Counted from the first letter of the stretch, positions 1 through 7,239 are shown. The stretch: DNA of 9,027 nt from JANRIC01 sp033765345 (GCA_033765345.1 JANRIC010000152.1:1-9027); one strand, 5' to 3'. The notes: generated by a model from the letters alone, not told the origin. Made by a program: numbers and translations.

Positions 1-85
1 TTTCTTCTACAAGACCCAGCCGATCACACATCCCGGCTACTAAGCCTAGATGGTTGAGGGTTTTGCTACTATATCCTGTTTCCAT
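1..85 (-). CDS. IS1634-type (DUF4277) transposase, N-terminal fragment cut by window edge
   Basis: Reading the minus strand from an ATG at 85 gives 28 codons running off the left edge of the window without a stop. The peptide contains KTLNHLGLVAGMCDRLGL, which closely resembles the start of DUF4277-type transposases, usually filed with the IS1634/IS4-like DDE elements (typically KxLDHLGLVAGxxDELGL). The catalytic DDE domain would lie outside the window, so I cannot tell whether the element is intact. The ATG at 85 is preferred because the conserved N-terminal block begins a few residues later, as in the family. The gene points away from the efflux genes and is not part of their operon. Family assignment rests on recalled N-terminal similarity only. 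Confidence 0.75.
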   Translation of the reverse strand, partial: METGYSSKTLNHLGLVAGMCDRLGLVEE

Positions 86-174
86 TCATAAGTTTAGGAA
101 TTTAATTAGAACTTTGCTAGCACAAGGCTGCGAAATGTCAGGTGAAAGCTTTTTTTATCTGATTTAAGCAATTC

Positions 175-217
175 TACTCAAACCAAAGTGGTTTTATACT
201 CAAACCGAAGTGGTTTT
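175..217. repeat. Tandem pair of 21-bp palindromic repeats near the IS end
   Basis: Two copies of a 21-bp sequence (175-195 and 197-217) differ at one base and are separated by one base. Each begins TACTCAAACC and ends AAGTGGTTTT. The core of the first copy is a perfect interrupted palindrome, AAACCA-AAG-TGGTTT (180-194); the second has one mismatch (202-216). They lie about 90-130 bp upstream of the transposase start, so they may be part of the element's terminal or regulatory region. The element boundary cannot be placed without its other end. Confidence 0.6.
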
Positions 218-373
218 CCGAGATTTTAGCTTTTAAATCATTAATAATCAAGCTAATCAATCAAGAAAATCAGGCAAATCACTTCAATCTGGGTATAAAA
301 TGTCAGCAGAACTTCAAAAAAATCACAAAATTTCACTTTCACGGAATTTTTTTCCCAAAAAAAATGTCATTAA

Positions 374-404
374 TTTGCAAACTTAACACTGTTAATTATA
401 TTTG
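374..404 (+). promoter_or_regulatory. Bacteroidota-type promoter of the TetR gene
   Basis: A TTTG at 374-377 is followed after 19 bp by TATATTTG (397-404). This matches the Bacteroidota sigma-ABfr consensus of a -33 TTTG and a -7 TAnnTTTG exactly in both boxes and in spacing. Transcription would start at about 409-412, leaving a leader of only about 10-13 nt before the ATG at 422. The palindromic operator candidate (381-397) fills the spacer. The match is direct; promoter activity is inferred. Confidence 0.65.
381..397. promoter_or_regulatory. Candidate TetR operator, copy 1 (tetR promoter)
   Basis: The 17-bp ACTTAACACTGTTAATT contains the perfect 13-bp palindrome TTAACA-C-TGTTAA (383-395). 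An identical 17-bp copy lies before the pump operon (1067-1083). It sits between the -33 and -7 elements, where a bound repressor would block RNA polymerase, so autoregulation is the simple reading. Dyad symmetry fits the homodimeric DNA binding of TetR-family repressors. Binding itself is inferred. Confidence 0.7.
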
Positions 405-421
405 CATCATAAATTAAAATA

Positions 422-1036
422 ATGGCTATAAGTGATCGAAAAGAAAGAGAAAAAGAAGAGAGACGTCGCCTGATTATAGACACGGCCACGAAACTCTTCC
501 GAGAGCATGGTTTTGAAAAGGTAAGTCTTCGCAATATTGCCGACCAAATCGAGTACAGCCCTACGATGATTTACCTCTACTTCAAAGACAAAAACGAACT
601 GCTCCACGCCTTGCATACTGAAGGTTTTCGGATGCTCAAGCAACGCTTTGATGCTGCCCTGGCCTCGCTCAGTGATCCTTGGGAAAGATTTAAAGTATTG
701 GGTGAAACGTATGTACGCTTTGGACTTGAAAACCCGGAGTATTATGAGTTGATGTTTATGTCAGGAGAACCCATGCAAACAGAAATGACCGAAGATGCCT
801 GGAATGAGGGTTTGCTCTCGCACGCCTGTCTCGAGTCGGAAGTCAAAAATTGCATTGCTTCAGGCTATTTTCCCGGTCATGAATTTCGGATCTTATCCTT
901 TACGGTTTGGTGTTTTGTTCATGGAATGGTTTCACTTGCCATCAAGGACAGGCTTAAGATGTATGAAGAAGAAGAGCGGGAAAGCTTATTACAGCGTACT
1001 ATGGAAATTATGATGTCTTTTCTCGAGAAAAAATAG
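422..1036 (+). CDS. TetR/AcrR-family transcriptional repressor (WHG C-terminal domain)
   Basis: This 204-residue protein has the usual length and architecture of a TetR-family regulator. Residues about 16-62 form the N-terminal DNA-binding helix-turn-helix (TATKLFREHGFEKVSLRNIA, then SPTMIYLYFKDKNELL with the typical YxYFxxKxEL end). The C-terminal half contains YVRFGLENPEYYELMF (about 97-112) and W163...H167-G168, which match the WHG/TetR_C_33 ligand-binding and dimerisation domain. It lies about 100 bp upstream of, and points the same way as, a TolC-MFP-RND efflux operon. The same palindromic box occurs in its own promoter and in the pump promoter, so it most likely represses both until an unidentified ligand binds. 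The ATG at 422 follows a very short leader with no Shine-Dalgarno sequence. The family call is secure; target and ligand are inferred. Confidence 0.93.
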   Translation: MAISDRKEREKEERRRLIIDTATKLFREHGFEKVSLRNIADQIEYSPTMIYLYFKDKNELLHALHTEGFRMLKQRFDAALASLSDPWERFKVLGETYVRFGLENPEYYELMFMSGEPMQTEMTEDAWNEGLLSHACLESEVKNCIASGYFPGHEFRILSFTVWCFVHGMVSLAIKDRLKMYEEEERESLLQRTMEIMMSFLEKK

Positions 1037-1055
1037 TGCTCATTATTTGCTTTTT

Positions 1056-1086
1056 TTTGCCTTATTACTTAACACTGTTAATTTTA
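1056..1086 (+). promoter_or_regulatory. Probable promoter of the efflux operon
   Basis: TTTG at 1056-1059 (end of a T-run) and TAATTTTA at 1079-1086 are separated by 19 bp, the same spacing as the tetR promoter. The downstream box matches TAnnTTTG except for the final G. The shared operator box (1067-1083) overlaps spacer and -7 element. Expected transcription start is about 1091-1094, giving a leader of about 47 nt before the ATG at 1140. It is weaker than the tetR promoter by consensus match. Confidence 0.5.
1067..1083. promoter_or_regulatory. Candidate TetR operator, copy 2 (pump promoter)
   Basis: This is identical over 17 bp to the box at 381-397, including the 13-bp perfect palindrome (1069-1081), and overlaps the predicted promoter of the TolC-MFP-RND operon. 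Exact conservation in two otherwise different intergenic regions flanking the repressor gene strongly suggests a shared regulator-binding site. Confidence 0.7.
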
Positions 1087-1102
1087 ATATCATATAAAAC
1101 AA

Positions 1103-1119
1103 ACTTAATATTGTTAGAA
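1103..1119. promoter_or_regulatory. Possible secondary, degenerate operator
   Basis: ACTTAATATTGTTAGAA matches the 17-bp operator box at 12 positions and lies 36 bp downstream of copy 2, start to start. It keeps ACTTAA and TGTTA but loses part of the dyad. It would fall in the 5' leader of the pump mRNA. AT-rich sequence makes chance resemblance possible. Confidence 0.35.
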
Positions 1120-1139
1120 CCACGAAAAACCTATTAGAC

Positions 1140-2486
1140 ATGAGAAGTTTAGTATTCATTCAAATCCTGCTTTTTCTTTGGATCGGCTCGACAAAAGCCC
1201 AGGAAAGTACCGAAATTTTGGAAGCCTACATTCAGGAAGCTTTGGCAAATCACGAAGGCATTCGCCAGCAAAATTATACCCTGGAAAAGAGTCAGGCTGC
1301 TACCGAAGAAGCACGCCGATTATTTATGCCACAATCTGTATTTAAGTTTGACTATACACTGGCAGGAGGTGGGCGCACGATTGACTTCCCAGTAGGCGAC
1401 TTGCTCAATCCGGCTTATCAGGCTCTCAATCAACTTACTGACAGTGACCGCTTTCCGCAACTAAGCAATCAATCCATCTTGCTCAATCCCAATAATTTCT
1501 ATGATGCCAAAGTCAGAACCTCTGCCCCACTTTACAATGCCGAGATCAAGTACAATTATCGCATCAAGAAACAACAAAGCTCCGGCCAAACCATTGAATT
1601 ACAGAAGATCAAAAGGGAGCTGGTCAAGCAGGTCAAAGCCGCTTATTATCAATACCAACAAGCCGAGATTGCCGTAAAAATCTATGAAAAATCTCTACTG
1701 CTTACCGCCGAAAACAAACGAATCAGCGAAAAACTCCTGGCCAACGGACGTGGAAATCGTACCGCAGTAGCCCGCGCCGAAACCGAACTCATCATCCTGA
1801 GTAGCGACCTCGAAAAAGCCCGTAACACTGCCCTCAATGCCCGATCTTATTTCAACTTCTTACTCAATAAACCCCTAGAAAGCCCTATTTTAATTCTTGA
1901 ACAGCCCCAAGAAGATTTCCCGGCTCTGACCGAAAATACAACCAGTAAAAGAGAAGAACTAGCACAAATCACACTAGCCGATAGCATCAGCAGAAATGTA
2001 CTGAGACTCAATCAGGTCTACAGACAACCTAAATTAAACGCTTTTGTAGATTTGGGCACTCAAGGCTTTGATGCCGAACTCAACTCAAAAACATTTTATT
2101 ACCTAGCCGGTATCTCTTTGGAAGTCAACCTCTTTACCTTCGGCAGAAACCAACAGAAAATCAAACAAAACGAAGCTGATTTAAAGATTATTGCCAGCCA
2201 AAAAGCACAAATCGAGGATCAACTCAACCTGCAACTGGATTTGGCTCAAAATGATTACCGATCTGCCCTGATACAATACCAAGCCGCCAAAAGCCGCGAA
2301 GAAATCGCTCAAAAGGTCTATCAGGATACGCAAGAACTTTATAAAGAAGGCCTGGCCATTTTTATAGAACTCCTCGATGCCCAAAATCAATACCTCAATG
2401 CCCAAAACCAACGCAATATCGCTCGCACTGAGGTATGGCTCAAATGGGTGGAAATTGAAAGAGTAAATGCAAGCTATGATCTGTAA
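1140..2486 (+). CDS. TolC-family outer membrane efflux protein (OMF)
   Basis: This 448-residue protein is the outer-membrane channel component of a tripartite efflux pump. A Sec signal peptide is visible: short basic start (MRS), hydrophobic LVFIQILLFLWIG, and likely cleavage after A20 (TKA-QE). The mature part has the long, Gln/Ala/Lys-rich helical segments of the OEP fold in two halves. The first has LYNAEIKYNYRIKKQQ and KRELVKQVKAAYYQYQQAE; the second starts near LEVNLFTFGRNQQKIKQNEADL and ends with LYKEGLAIFIELLDAQNQYLNAQNQRNIARTE. The YxxGxxxxxxLLDAQ-type ending is characteristic of TolC proteins. It is first in an operon with the adaptor and RND permease, after a promoter carrying the shared operator. 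The start is supported by the signal peptide; there is no Shine-Dalgarno sequence. The exported substrate cannot be read from the sequence. Confidence 0.93.
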   Translation: MRSLVFIQILLFLWIGSTKAQESTEILEAYIQEALANHEGIRQQNYTLEKSQAATEEARRLFMPQSVFKFDYTLAGGGRTIDFPVGDLLNPAYQALNQLTDSDRFPQLSNQSILLNPNNFYDAKVRTSAPLYNAEIKYNYRIKKQQSSGQTIELQKIKRELVKQVKAAYYQYQQAEIAVKIYEKSLLLTAENKRISEKLLANGRGNRTAVARAETELIILSSDLEKARNTALNARSYFNFLLNKPLESPILILEQPQEDFPALTENTTSKREELAQITLADSISRNVLRLNQVYRQPKLNAFVDLGTQGFDAELNSKTFYYLAGISLEVNLFTFGRNQQKIKQNEADLKIIASQKAQIEDQLNLQLDLAQNDYRSALIQYQAAKSREEIAQKVYQDTQELYKEGLAIFIELLDAQNQYLNAQNQRNIARTEVWLKWVEIERVNASYDL

Positions 2487-2487
2487 T

Positions 2488-2529
2488 GAGGGGTCGGGTG
2501 TGAGGGGTCGGGGGTCGGAGGCGAGGGGT
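2488..2529 (+). repeat. G-rich heptanucleotide array in the OMF-adaptor gap
   Basis: Six consecutive 7-bp units fill 42 bp: GAGGGGT, CGGGTGT, GAGGGGT, CGGGGGT, CGGAGGC, GAGGGGT. The G-runs are all on the coding strand and could form a G-quadruplex in DNA or in the operon mRNA. The array starts one base after the OMF stop codon. It recalls the short tandemly repeated heptamers described in cyanobacteria, but relatedness is not shown. The remaining gap (2530-2607) is AT-rich with nothing recognisable. Confidence 0.7.
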
Positions 2530-2607
2530 CAAGTGCTGGATAAAACACAATGATCTCAATCCAATATCAAATATCCAAAATAGTATGAACCATAAAATTC
2601 AAATACA

Positions 2608-3645
2608 ATGAAATGCTTAACAAACCTAGTATTAATTTTAACTGTCTTTATTTGGTCTTGCGGAGGCTCTGAAAATAAAGCCCCTGAACTGACCGACAGC
2701 AAAACTGTGTCCGTAAAACTGGCCGAAGTACAACAACAAGAACTCACCACCGAAATCAAGGGAGCAGGTCTGCTGAGTTCAACCCGTGAAGCCCGTTTGT
2801 CTTTCAAAACCGGAGGAATTATCCAAAAAATCTTTGTGGAAGAAGGCGACCGGGTAAGCCGCGGACAATTGCTTGCCACTTTAAATCTCACAGAAATCAA
2901 CCTACAAGTGGCTCAATACCAAGAAGGACTGGCAAAAGCTAAACGAGACTACCAAAGAGCGCAAAACCTCTATCAGGATAGCATCACCACGCAAGAGCAA
3001 TGGCAAAATGCCGAAACCGCCCTGCGTGTTGCCCAGCAAAACCTGGAAATTGCCCAATACAATCAAAGTTATTCGGCCATCTACTCAACCGTAGATGGGG
3101 TGGTAGTGCGTAAGCTAATGAATGAAGGCGAAATCACTTCCCCAGGAAGCCCCCTGTTTTTTATCAATTCTACAGGAAACGAAGACTGGGTACTCAAAAT
3201 TGGCGTAGCAGACAAGGACTGGGTGCGGGTAGAAGAAGGTAATCCGGCAAAAATTCAACTGGATGCCTACCCCGACATTACTTTTGAAGGTACAGTCAAA
3301 ACACTCTCTCAGGGCGCCGACCAGTCTACAGGCTCTTATCAGATTGAGGTCAAAGTAAACCCAAAACAATACAAACTAGCCACGGGCATGTTCGGTAAGG
3401 CTGCTATCCAAACCAATAAAGTGCGCCGATACCAGCTCATCCCCGTAGAGAGCCTGGTAGAAGGCTCAGGCAAAGAAGCCTTTGTATTCATCCCCAATGG
3501 CAAAAAAACTAAAAAAATAAGTGTCACTGTGGAGCATATCCGAGGAAACAAAGCCTTGATTAGCCAGGGATTGGATAACGTAACCAAAGTAATCGCCGAA
3601 GGTGCCGGATTTTTATCCGAAAACTCAATCATCACAATTCGCTAA
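2608..3645 (+). CDS. RND efflux periplasmic adaptor (membrane-fusion protein), lipoprotein
   Basis: This 345-residue HlyD/AcrA-type adaptor bridges the RND permease and the TolC channel in the periplasm. The N-terminus is a lipoprotein signal (LVLILTVFIWS-C18-GG), with W at -2 a slightly unusual lipobox. Domains in order: first lipoyl half about 60-92 (ARLSFKTGGIIQKIFVEEGDRVSRGQLL, the classic G-x-V-x-x-G-D-x-V-x-x-G-Q-x-L block); short alpha-hairpin about 95-150; second lipoyl half about 155-187 (YSTVDGVVVRKLMNEGEITSPGSPLF); beta-barrel about 192-268, including ATGMFGKAAI; and a membrane-proximal domain to the C-terminus (IPVESLVEGSGKEAFVF). The hairpin is shorter than in AcrA, consistent with the lower total length. 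It lies between the OMF and RND genes, separated by 121 and 88 bp, probably co-transcribed. Family is certain; substrate unknown. Confidence 0.93.
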   Translation: MKCLTNLVLILTVFIWSCGGSENKAPELTDSKTVSVKLAEVQQQELTTEIKGAGLLSSTREARLSFKTGGIIQKIFVEEGDRVSRGQLLATLNLTEINLQVAQYQEGLAKAKRDYQRAQNLYQDSITTQEQWQNAETALRVAQQNLEIAQYNQSYSAIYSTVDGVVVRKLMNEGEITSPGSPLFFINSTGNEDWVLKIGVADKDWVRVEEGNPAKIQLDAYPDITFEGTVKTLSQGADQSTGSYQIEVKVNPKQYKLATGMFGKAAIQTNKVRRYQLIPVESLVEGSGKEAFVFIPNGKKTKKISVTVEHIRGNKALISQGLDNVTKVIAEGAGFLSENSIITIR

Positions 3646-3646
3646 T

Positions 3647-3718
3647 GGGGTGTCGGGTGAGAGGTGTCAGGAGACTGATGAAGAATTGCCAACACCCAAT
3701 ACCCAACACCCAAACCCC
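3647..3718 (+). repeat. Heptamer arrays in opposite orientation (adaptor-RND gap)
   Basis: Four G-rich heptamers (3647-3674: GGGGTGT, CGGGTGA, GAGGTGT, CAGGAGA) are followed 16 bp later by four C-rich heptamers (3691-3718: AACACCC, AATACCC, AACACCC, AAACCCC). The two arrays are partly complementary: 3648-3659 can pair with 3700-3711 at 11 of 12 positions, counting one G-U pair, with a loop of about 40 nt. The resulting mRNA hairpin would end about 20 nt before the RND start codon. Confidence 0.65.
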
Positions 3719-3733
3719 CTAAATTAAAAGACC

Positions 3734-6700
3734 ATGAAAACATTTATAGAGTTTTTTGTCAAAAAAAGTACTTTCACTGCCATTTTGCTTTTTGCTTTGT
3801 TAGCAGTGGGGGTTAATTCGCTGATGAATATGCCTCGGGGCGAAGACCCAGAGGTGAATTTTCCCAATTATAACGTGATCGCTGTGTTACCAGGGGCAAG
3901 CCCTGCCGATATGGAAGAGCAGGTGATTGATGTGATCGAGGAAAAGCTTGCCGAATTGGATGATCTGACTGAAATTTCTTCTTTTGCCGAAGACGGATTG
4001 GCAGTGATCAGAGTCCAGGCTGAATTTTCTATCAATCGAGAGGATAAATACCAGGAGATTGTACGTGAAGTGGCCTCCCTCAGACCCGACCTTCCTGATA
4101 ACCTCGTCAAATTGGACGTGAATAAATTTACTTCTTCGGATGTGAACATCTACCAAATGGCCTTGGTTTCGGAAACGGCAAGTTATTCTACCTTGAAAAA
4201 ATATGCCGAAGACCTCGAGAAAGAACTGGAAAAAGTAAATAATCTTAAAAAAGTGGAAACCTGGGGGTATCCTGAAAGAGAAATTAAGGTAGAAGTCAAT
4301 ATCGAGAAACTTGCCCAGAATAAAATTCCGCTTAATTATGTGATCAATGCCCTGCAAAGCGAAGATTTGAACATTCCCGGAGGGAGTGTAGTGGCCGGTA
4401 AGCGTAAATTCAACGTAAAGACCAGCGGCGAATACAAATCTTTGGATGAAATCCGCAATACGATCGTGTTTGGGGCAGCCGGTAAGATCATCTATCTCAA
4501 AGACGTGGCCGAAGTGACCGACAGCTACGAGGAAGAAACCCATCGAACTCGCATCAATGAGCGCAGAGCTGTGCTTGTCACAGCCGCCCAAAAGGCTGGT
4601 GAAAATATCTTTGCCGTAGCAGATAAAGTAGCCCCAGTGATTGAGAAATACCAAAAAAGCCTGCCTCCTTCCATCGAGCTGATTCAGAACTTTGACCAAT
4701 CCATCAGCGTCAAAAACCGCCTCAGCCGACTAGGCAAGGACTTTATCCTGGCGATTTTGCTGGTTTCTATCACACTGCTGCCCCTGGGCTGGCGTGCTGC
4801 CCTCGTGGTGATGATTTCTATTCCGCTATCACTTTCCATAGGTTTGTTTTTGCTAGATTCTTTGGGCTTTACCATCAATCAGCTCAGTATCGTAGGGATG
4901 ATCGTGGCACTGGGTATCCTGGTCGATGATGCCATCGTGATTGTAGAAAACATTGAGCGTTTTATCCGCAACGGCTATCCGATTCGCGTGGCAGTCGTAG
5001 AATCGACCAAACAAATTGCCCTGGCTGTTATCGGCGTTACGATTACACTGATCATTGCCTTTATGCCCTTGCTCAATTTACCCGAAGGAGCTGGAGAATT
5101 TATCCGGGGTTTGCCCTTGGCCGTGGTGACTTCGGTATCGGCTTCTTTGCTGGTATCGCTGACGATCGTGCCTTTCCTGTCGAGGTACATTCTCAAGGCA
5201 CACGGCAATCCGCATGGCAATATCTTCTTGCGTGCGCTCAGTCGTGGAATAGACCTGACCTACTCCAGATTAATGAAAATTTCTTTAAAATATCCTTACC
5301 GGGCATTGGGAGTAAGTTTTTTGATTGTAGTGCTGGCATTTCTCGTAGTTACTCAAATGGGTTTCAGCTTATTTCCCAAATCCGAAAAACCCCAGTTTTA
5401 CATCAATATAGAATTACCTTCTTCGGCTTCTTTTGATGAAACCGACCGTGTAACGCATGAAATTGAGCGTGAATTAGCCAAAGTCAAACACATTCGATAT
5501 TTTACAAGCAATATCGGCAAAGGCAATCCGCAGGTATACTACAATGTCATTCAGCGCAATGAGCAGAGTAATTATGCCAATATCTTTGTACAATGCGATG
5601 TAGAAACGGCGGAGGAAAAAGTGGAAATCATTCAATCACTCCGAAAAAAATTCAGTAAGTACACCAAAGCCCAGGTACAGGTATTGGACTATGAGCAAGG
5701 ACCACCCCTAGAAGCACCCGTAGCCATTCGTATCTTTGGAGAAAACCTCGATACCCTGCGCCGCATCGCCTATCAGGTAGAAGACACCATCAAATCTGTA
5801 GAAGGAACCAACTACCTTTTTAATCCGATGGCTACCCAACAGACCGACCTTAAAGTAGAAATCCACAAGGAAAAAGCCGGATTGCTCGGCGTACAAGTAG
5901 CCTCCATTGACCAGACCGTAAGAATTGCCGTGGCGGGTTTTCAGGCGGCAAATCTGAATCCGGGAGATGGAGAAGACAAAATCGGAATCAATGTGACCCT
6001 AGCCAGAAAAGGTTTTCAAAAAGCCGATGTATTTGAGCGTATCTATGTCAATTCGGTGAATAATGCCGCTATTCCGCTCGATCAGGTGGCTGATATTCAG
6101 TTTCAGACCTCTCCCAATGCCATTCGCCACCTGGATAAGCAGCGTTATACCACTGTCAATGCATACGCCGAGAACGGCTACCTGTACAGCGACCTCAACA
6201 CCGCTATCATCGCTAAACTCCAAAACCTGAAACTTCCCCCCGGCTATACTTGGGTAGCTGCCGGAGAGCTGGAAAACCAAGCAGATTCCTTCAAAGGTTT
6301 TGAGGTCATCGTGATACTCACAGTATTTGCTTTTATTGCAGCCCTGGTACTGGAATTCGGCAGTCTGAAATCTACCCTGATCGTACTTTCGGTCATCCCT
6401 TTGGGGGCGATTGGCGGTATTTGGGGTTTGTGGCTCAATGGGCTTACCTTTTCATTTACAGCCATGATCGGCTTCATAGCCTTGATAGGCATAGAAATCA
6501 AAAACTCCATTCTGTTGGTAGATTACACCAATCAATTGCGCGAGCAGGGAATGCCCCTGAAAGAAGCCATTGAGAAGGCAGGCGACACCCGTTTCTTGCC
6601 CATTTTATTGACTACCCTTACAGCAGTAGGCGGCTTGATACCGCTGGTGCTGGAGCCCGCACCTTTGTATACACCACTGGCTTGGGTATTGATTGGAGGT

Positions 6701-6805
6701 TTGATTAGTTCACTTTTGTTATCGAGGGTCGTGACACCGATCTTGTATTTATTGTTGCCCCCGAACTTAGAGATGCCTCAAGACCAACAAAGTAGGCAGT
6801 CATAG
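3734..6805 (+). CDS. RND-family multidrug-type efflux permease (AcrB-like, HAE family)
   Basis: This 1023-residue inner-membrane proton antiporter is the motor of the tripartite pump, close to the usual length of about 1,000-1,050. It shows the duplicated RND plan. TM1 (about 14-33) is followed by a porter loop with PGASPADMEEQVIDVIEEKL. TM2-TM6 span about 337-485, TM7 about 523-543, then a second large periplasmic loop and TM8-TM12 (about 857-1005). The proton-relay residues are present: D398-D399 in TM4 (GILVDDAIVIVENIERF) and K923 in TM10 (GIEIKNSILLVDYTNQL), so it should be active. It has the PRGEDPEVNFP start common in RND pumps distinct from classical E. coli AcrB. No cation-export (CzcA) signature was noticed, so an organic-compound pump is likely. 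It is the last gene of the operon, followed by a hairpin at 6824-6863. Substrate is not predictable here. Confidence 0.95.
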   Translation: MKTFIEFFVKKSTFTAILLFALLAVGVNSLMNMPRGEDPEVNFPNYNVIAVLPGASPADMEEQVIDVIEEKLAELDDLTEISSFAEDGLAVIRVQAEFSINREDKYQEIVREVASLRPDLPDNLVKLDVNKFTSSDVNIYQMALVSETASYSTLKKYAEDLEKELEKVNNLKKVETWGYPEREIKVEVNIEKLAQNKIPLNYVINALQSEDLNIPGGSVVAGKRKFNVKTSGEYKSLDEIRNTIVFGAAGKIIYLKDVAEVTDSYEEETHRTRINERRAVLVTAAQKAGENIFAVADKVAPVIEKYQKSLPPSIELIQNFDQSISVKNRLSRLGKDFILAILLVSITLLPLGWRAALVVMISIPLSLSIGLFLLDSLGFTINQLSIVGMIVALGILVDDAIVIVENIERFIRNGYPIRVAVVESTKQIALAVIGVTITLIIAFMPLLNLPEGAGEFIRGLPLAVVTSVSASLLVSLTIVPFLSRYILKAHGNPHGNIFLRALSRGIDLTYSRLMKISLKYPYRALGVSFLIVVLAFLVVTQMGFSLFPKSEKPQFYINIELPSSASFDETDRVTHEIERELAKVKHIRYFTSNIGKGNPQVYYNVIQRNEQSNYANIFVQCDVETAEEKVEIIQSLRKKFSKYTKAQVQVLDYEQGPPLEAPVAIRIFGENLDTLRRIAYQVEDTIKSVEGTNYLFNPMATQQTDLKVEIHKEKAGLLGVQVASIDQTVRIAVAGFQAANLNPGDGEDKIGINVTLARKGFQKADVFERIYVNSVNNAAIPLDQVADIQFQTSPNAIRHLDKQRYTTVNAYAENGYLYSDLNTAIIAKLQNLKLPPGYTWVAAGELENQADSFKGFEVIVILTVFAFIAALVLEFGSLKSTLIVLSVIPLGAIGGIWGLWLNGLTFSFTAMIGFIALIGIEIKNSILLVDYTNQLREQGMPLKEAIEKAGDTRFLPILLTTLTAVGGLIPLVLEPAPLYTPLAWVLIGGLISSLLLSRVVTPILYLLLPPNLEMPQDQQSRQS

Positions 6806-6823
6806 AGATACCTTGAGAAGCTT

Positions 6824-6863
6824 GGCTAGCCCTCCCCTGTGGTCATAGTTGGGAGGACTAGCC
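6824..6863 (+). terminator. Terminator-like hairpin after the RND gene
   Basis: GGCTAGCCCTCCC (6824-6836) pairs with GGGAGGACTAGCC (6851-6863) over 13 bp with one mismatch, closing a 14-nt loop, 18 bp after the RND stop. The stem is strong and well placed to end the pump operon, but no T-run follows, so it may be a processing or stability hairpin, or the edge of the repeat array that starts next. Confidence 0.5.
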
Positions 6864-6868
6864 TCTGA

Positions 6869-7191
6869 AGTGCAAACGAGCACCTTTTTGGTGAAGCCGA
6901 GAACCTTTTTGGTTCAAGCGAGCAGCAAAAAGGTGGGCTTGAGCAGCTTGGAGGTGCAGGGGGGGAGTCTGATAGGTGGGGGGGGTATCCTCGTAGGTGG
7001 GGGGGGTATCCTCGTAGGTGGGGGGGGTATCCTCGTAGGTGGGGGGGAGTACCCTAAGAGGTGCAAGCGAGAACCTTTTTGGTGGAATGGAGCAGCAAAA
7101 AGGTGGACTTGAGCAGCTTTTGGGTGCAGGGGGGTAGTCCGATAGGTGGGGGGGAGTACCCTCGTAGGTGGGGGAGAGTAGTCAAAAGGTA
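6869..7191 (+). repeat. Degenerate G-rich tandem array with 21-22 bp period
   Basis: A GGTG anchor (AGTG, GGTT or GGTA in three copies) recurs at 6869, 6890, 6911, 6932, 6953, 6975, 6996, 7017, 7038, 7060, 7081, 7102, 7123, 7145, 7167 and 7188, every 21 or 22 bp. The central units (about 6972-7040) are nearly identical: GTAGGT, eight Gs, TATCCTC. Flanking units instead carry CGAG(C/A)ACCTTTTTGGT or CAGCAAAAAGGTG blocks. A larger duplication is also visible: 6901-6980 matches 7071-7150 without gaps at 70 of 80 positions. Some units are hairpins (CACC-TTTTT-GGTG, 6881-6893). Short open frames cross it, but their composition simply follows the repeat and I do not call them genes. Confidence 0.85.
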
Positions 7192-7239
7192 GCTCACTCG
7201 AGCAAAATGCCGGGGCAATACAACTTTTCGATGTGCAAG

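Noticed and set aside
133..369. Three scattered copies of AAATGTCA (133-140, 298-305, 362-369)
   Set aside because: Short words in AT-rich DNA with irregular spacing and no dyad; chance is sufficient.
1027..1059. Possible terminator after tetR (A-run then T-run)
   Set aside because: Only a weak A:T pairing is possible and there is no GC-rich stem. The T-run end more likely supplies the -33 TTTG of the pump promoter.
3887..4699. 270-codon minus-strand open frame inside the RND gene
   Set aside because: It is antisense to a strongly conserved permease region, and its composition mirrors that gene; no domain features.
6849..7112. Open frame starting at TTG with heptapeptide repeats (GGGGILV)
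   Set aside because: The heptapeptide pattern is a by-product of the 21-bp DNA period; there is no plausible start signal or recognisable domain, and it ends inside the array.
6959..7175. CRISPR array
   Set aside because: The units are adjacent 21-22 bp degenerate repeats without unique spacers of constant length, and there are no cas genes.
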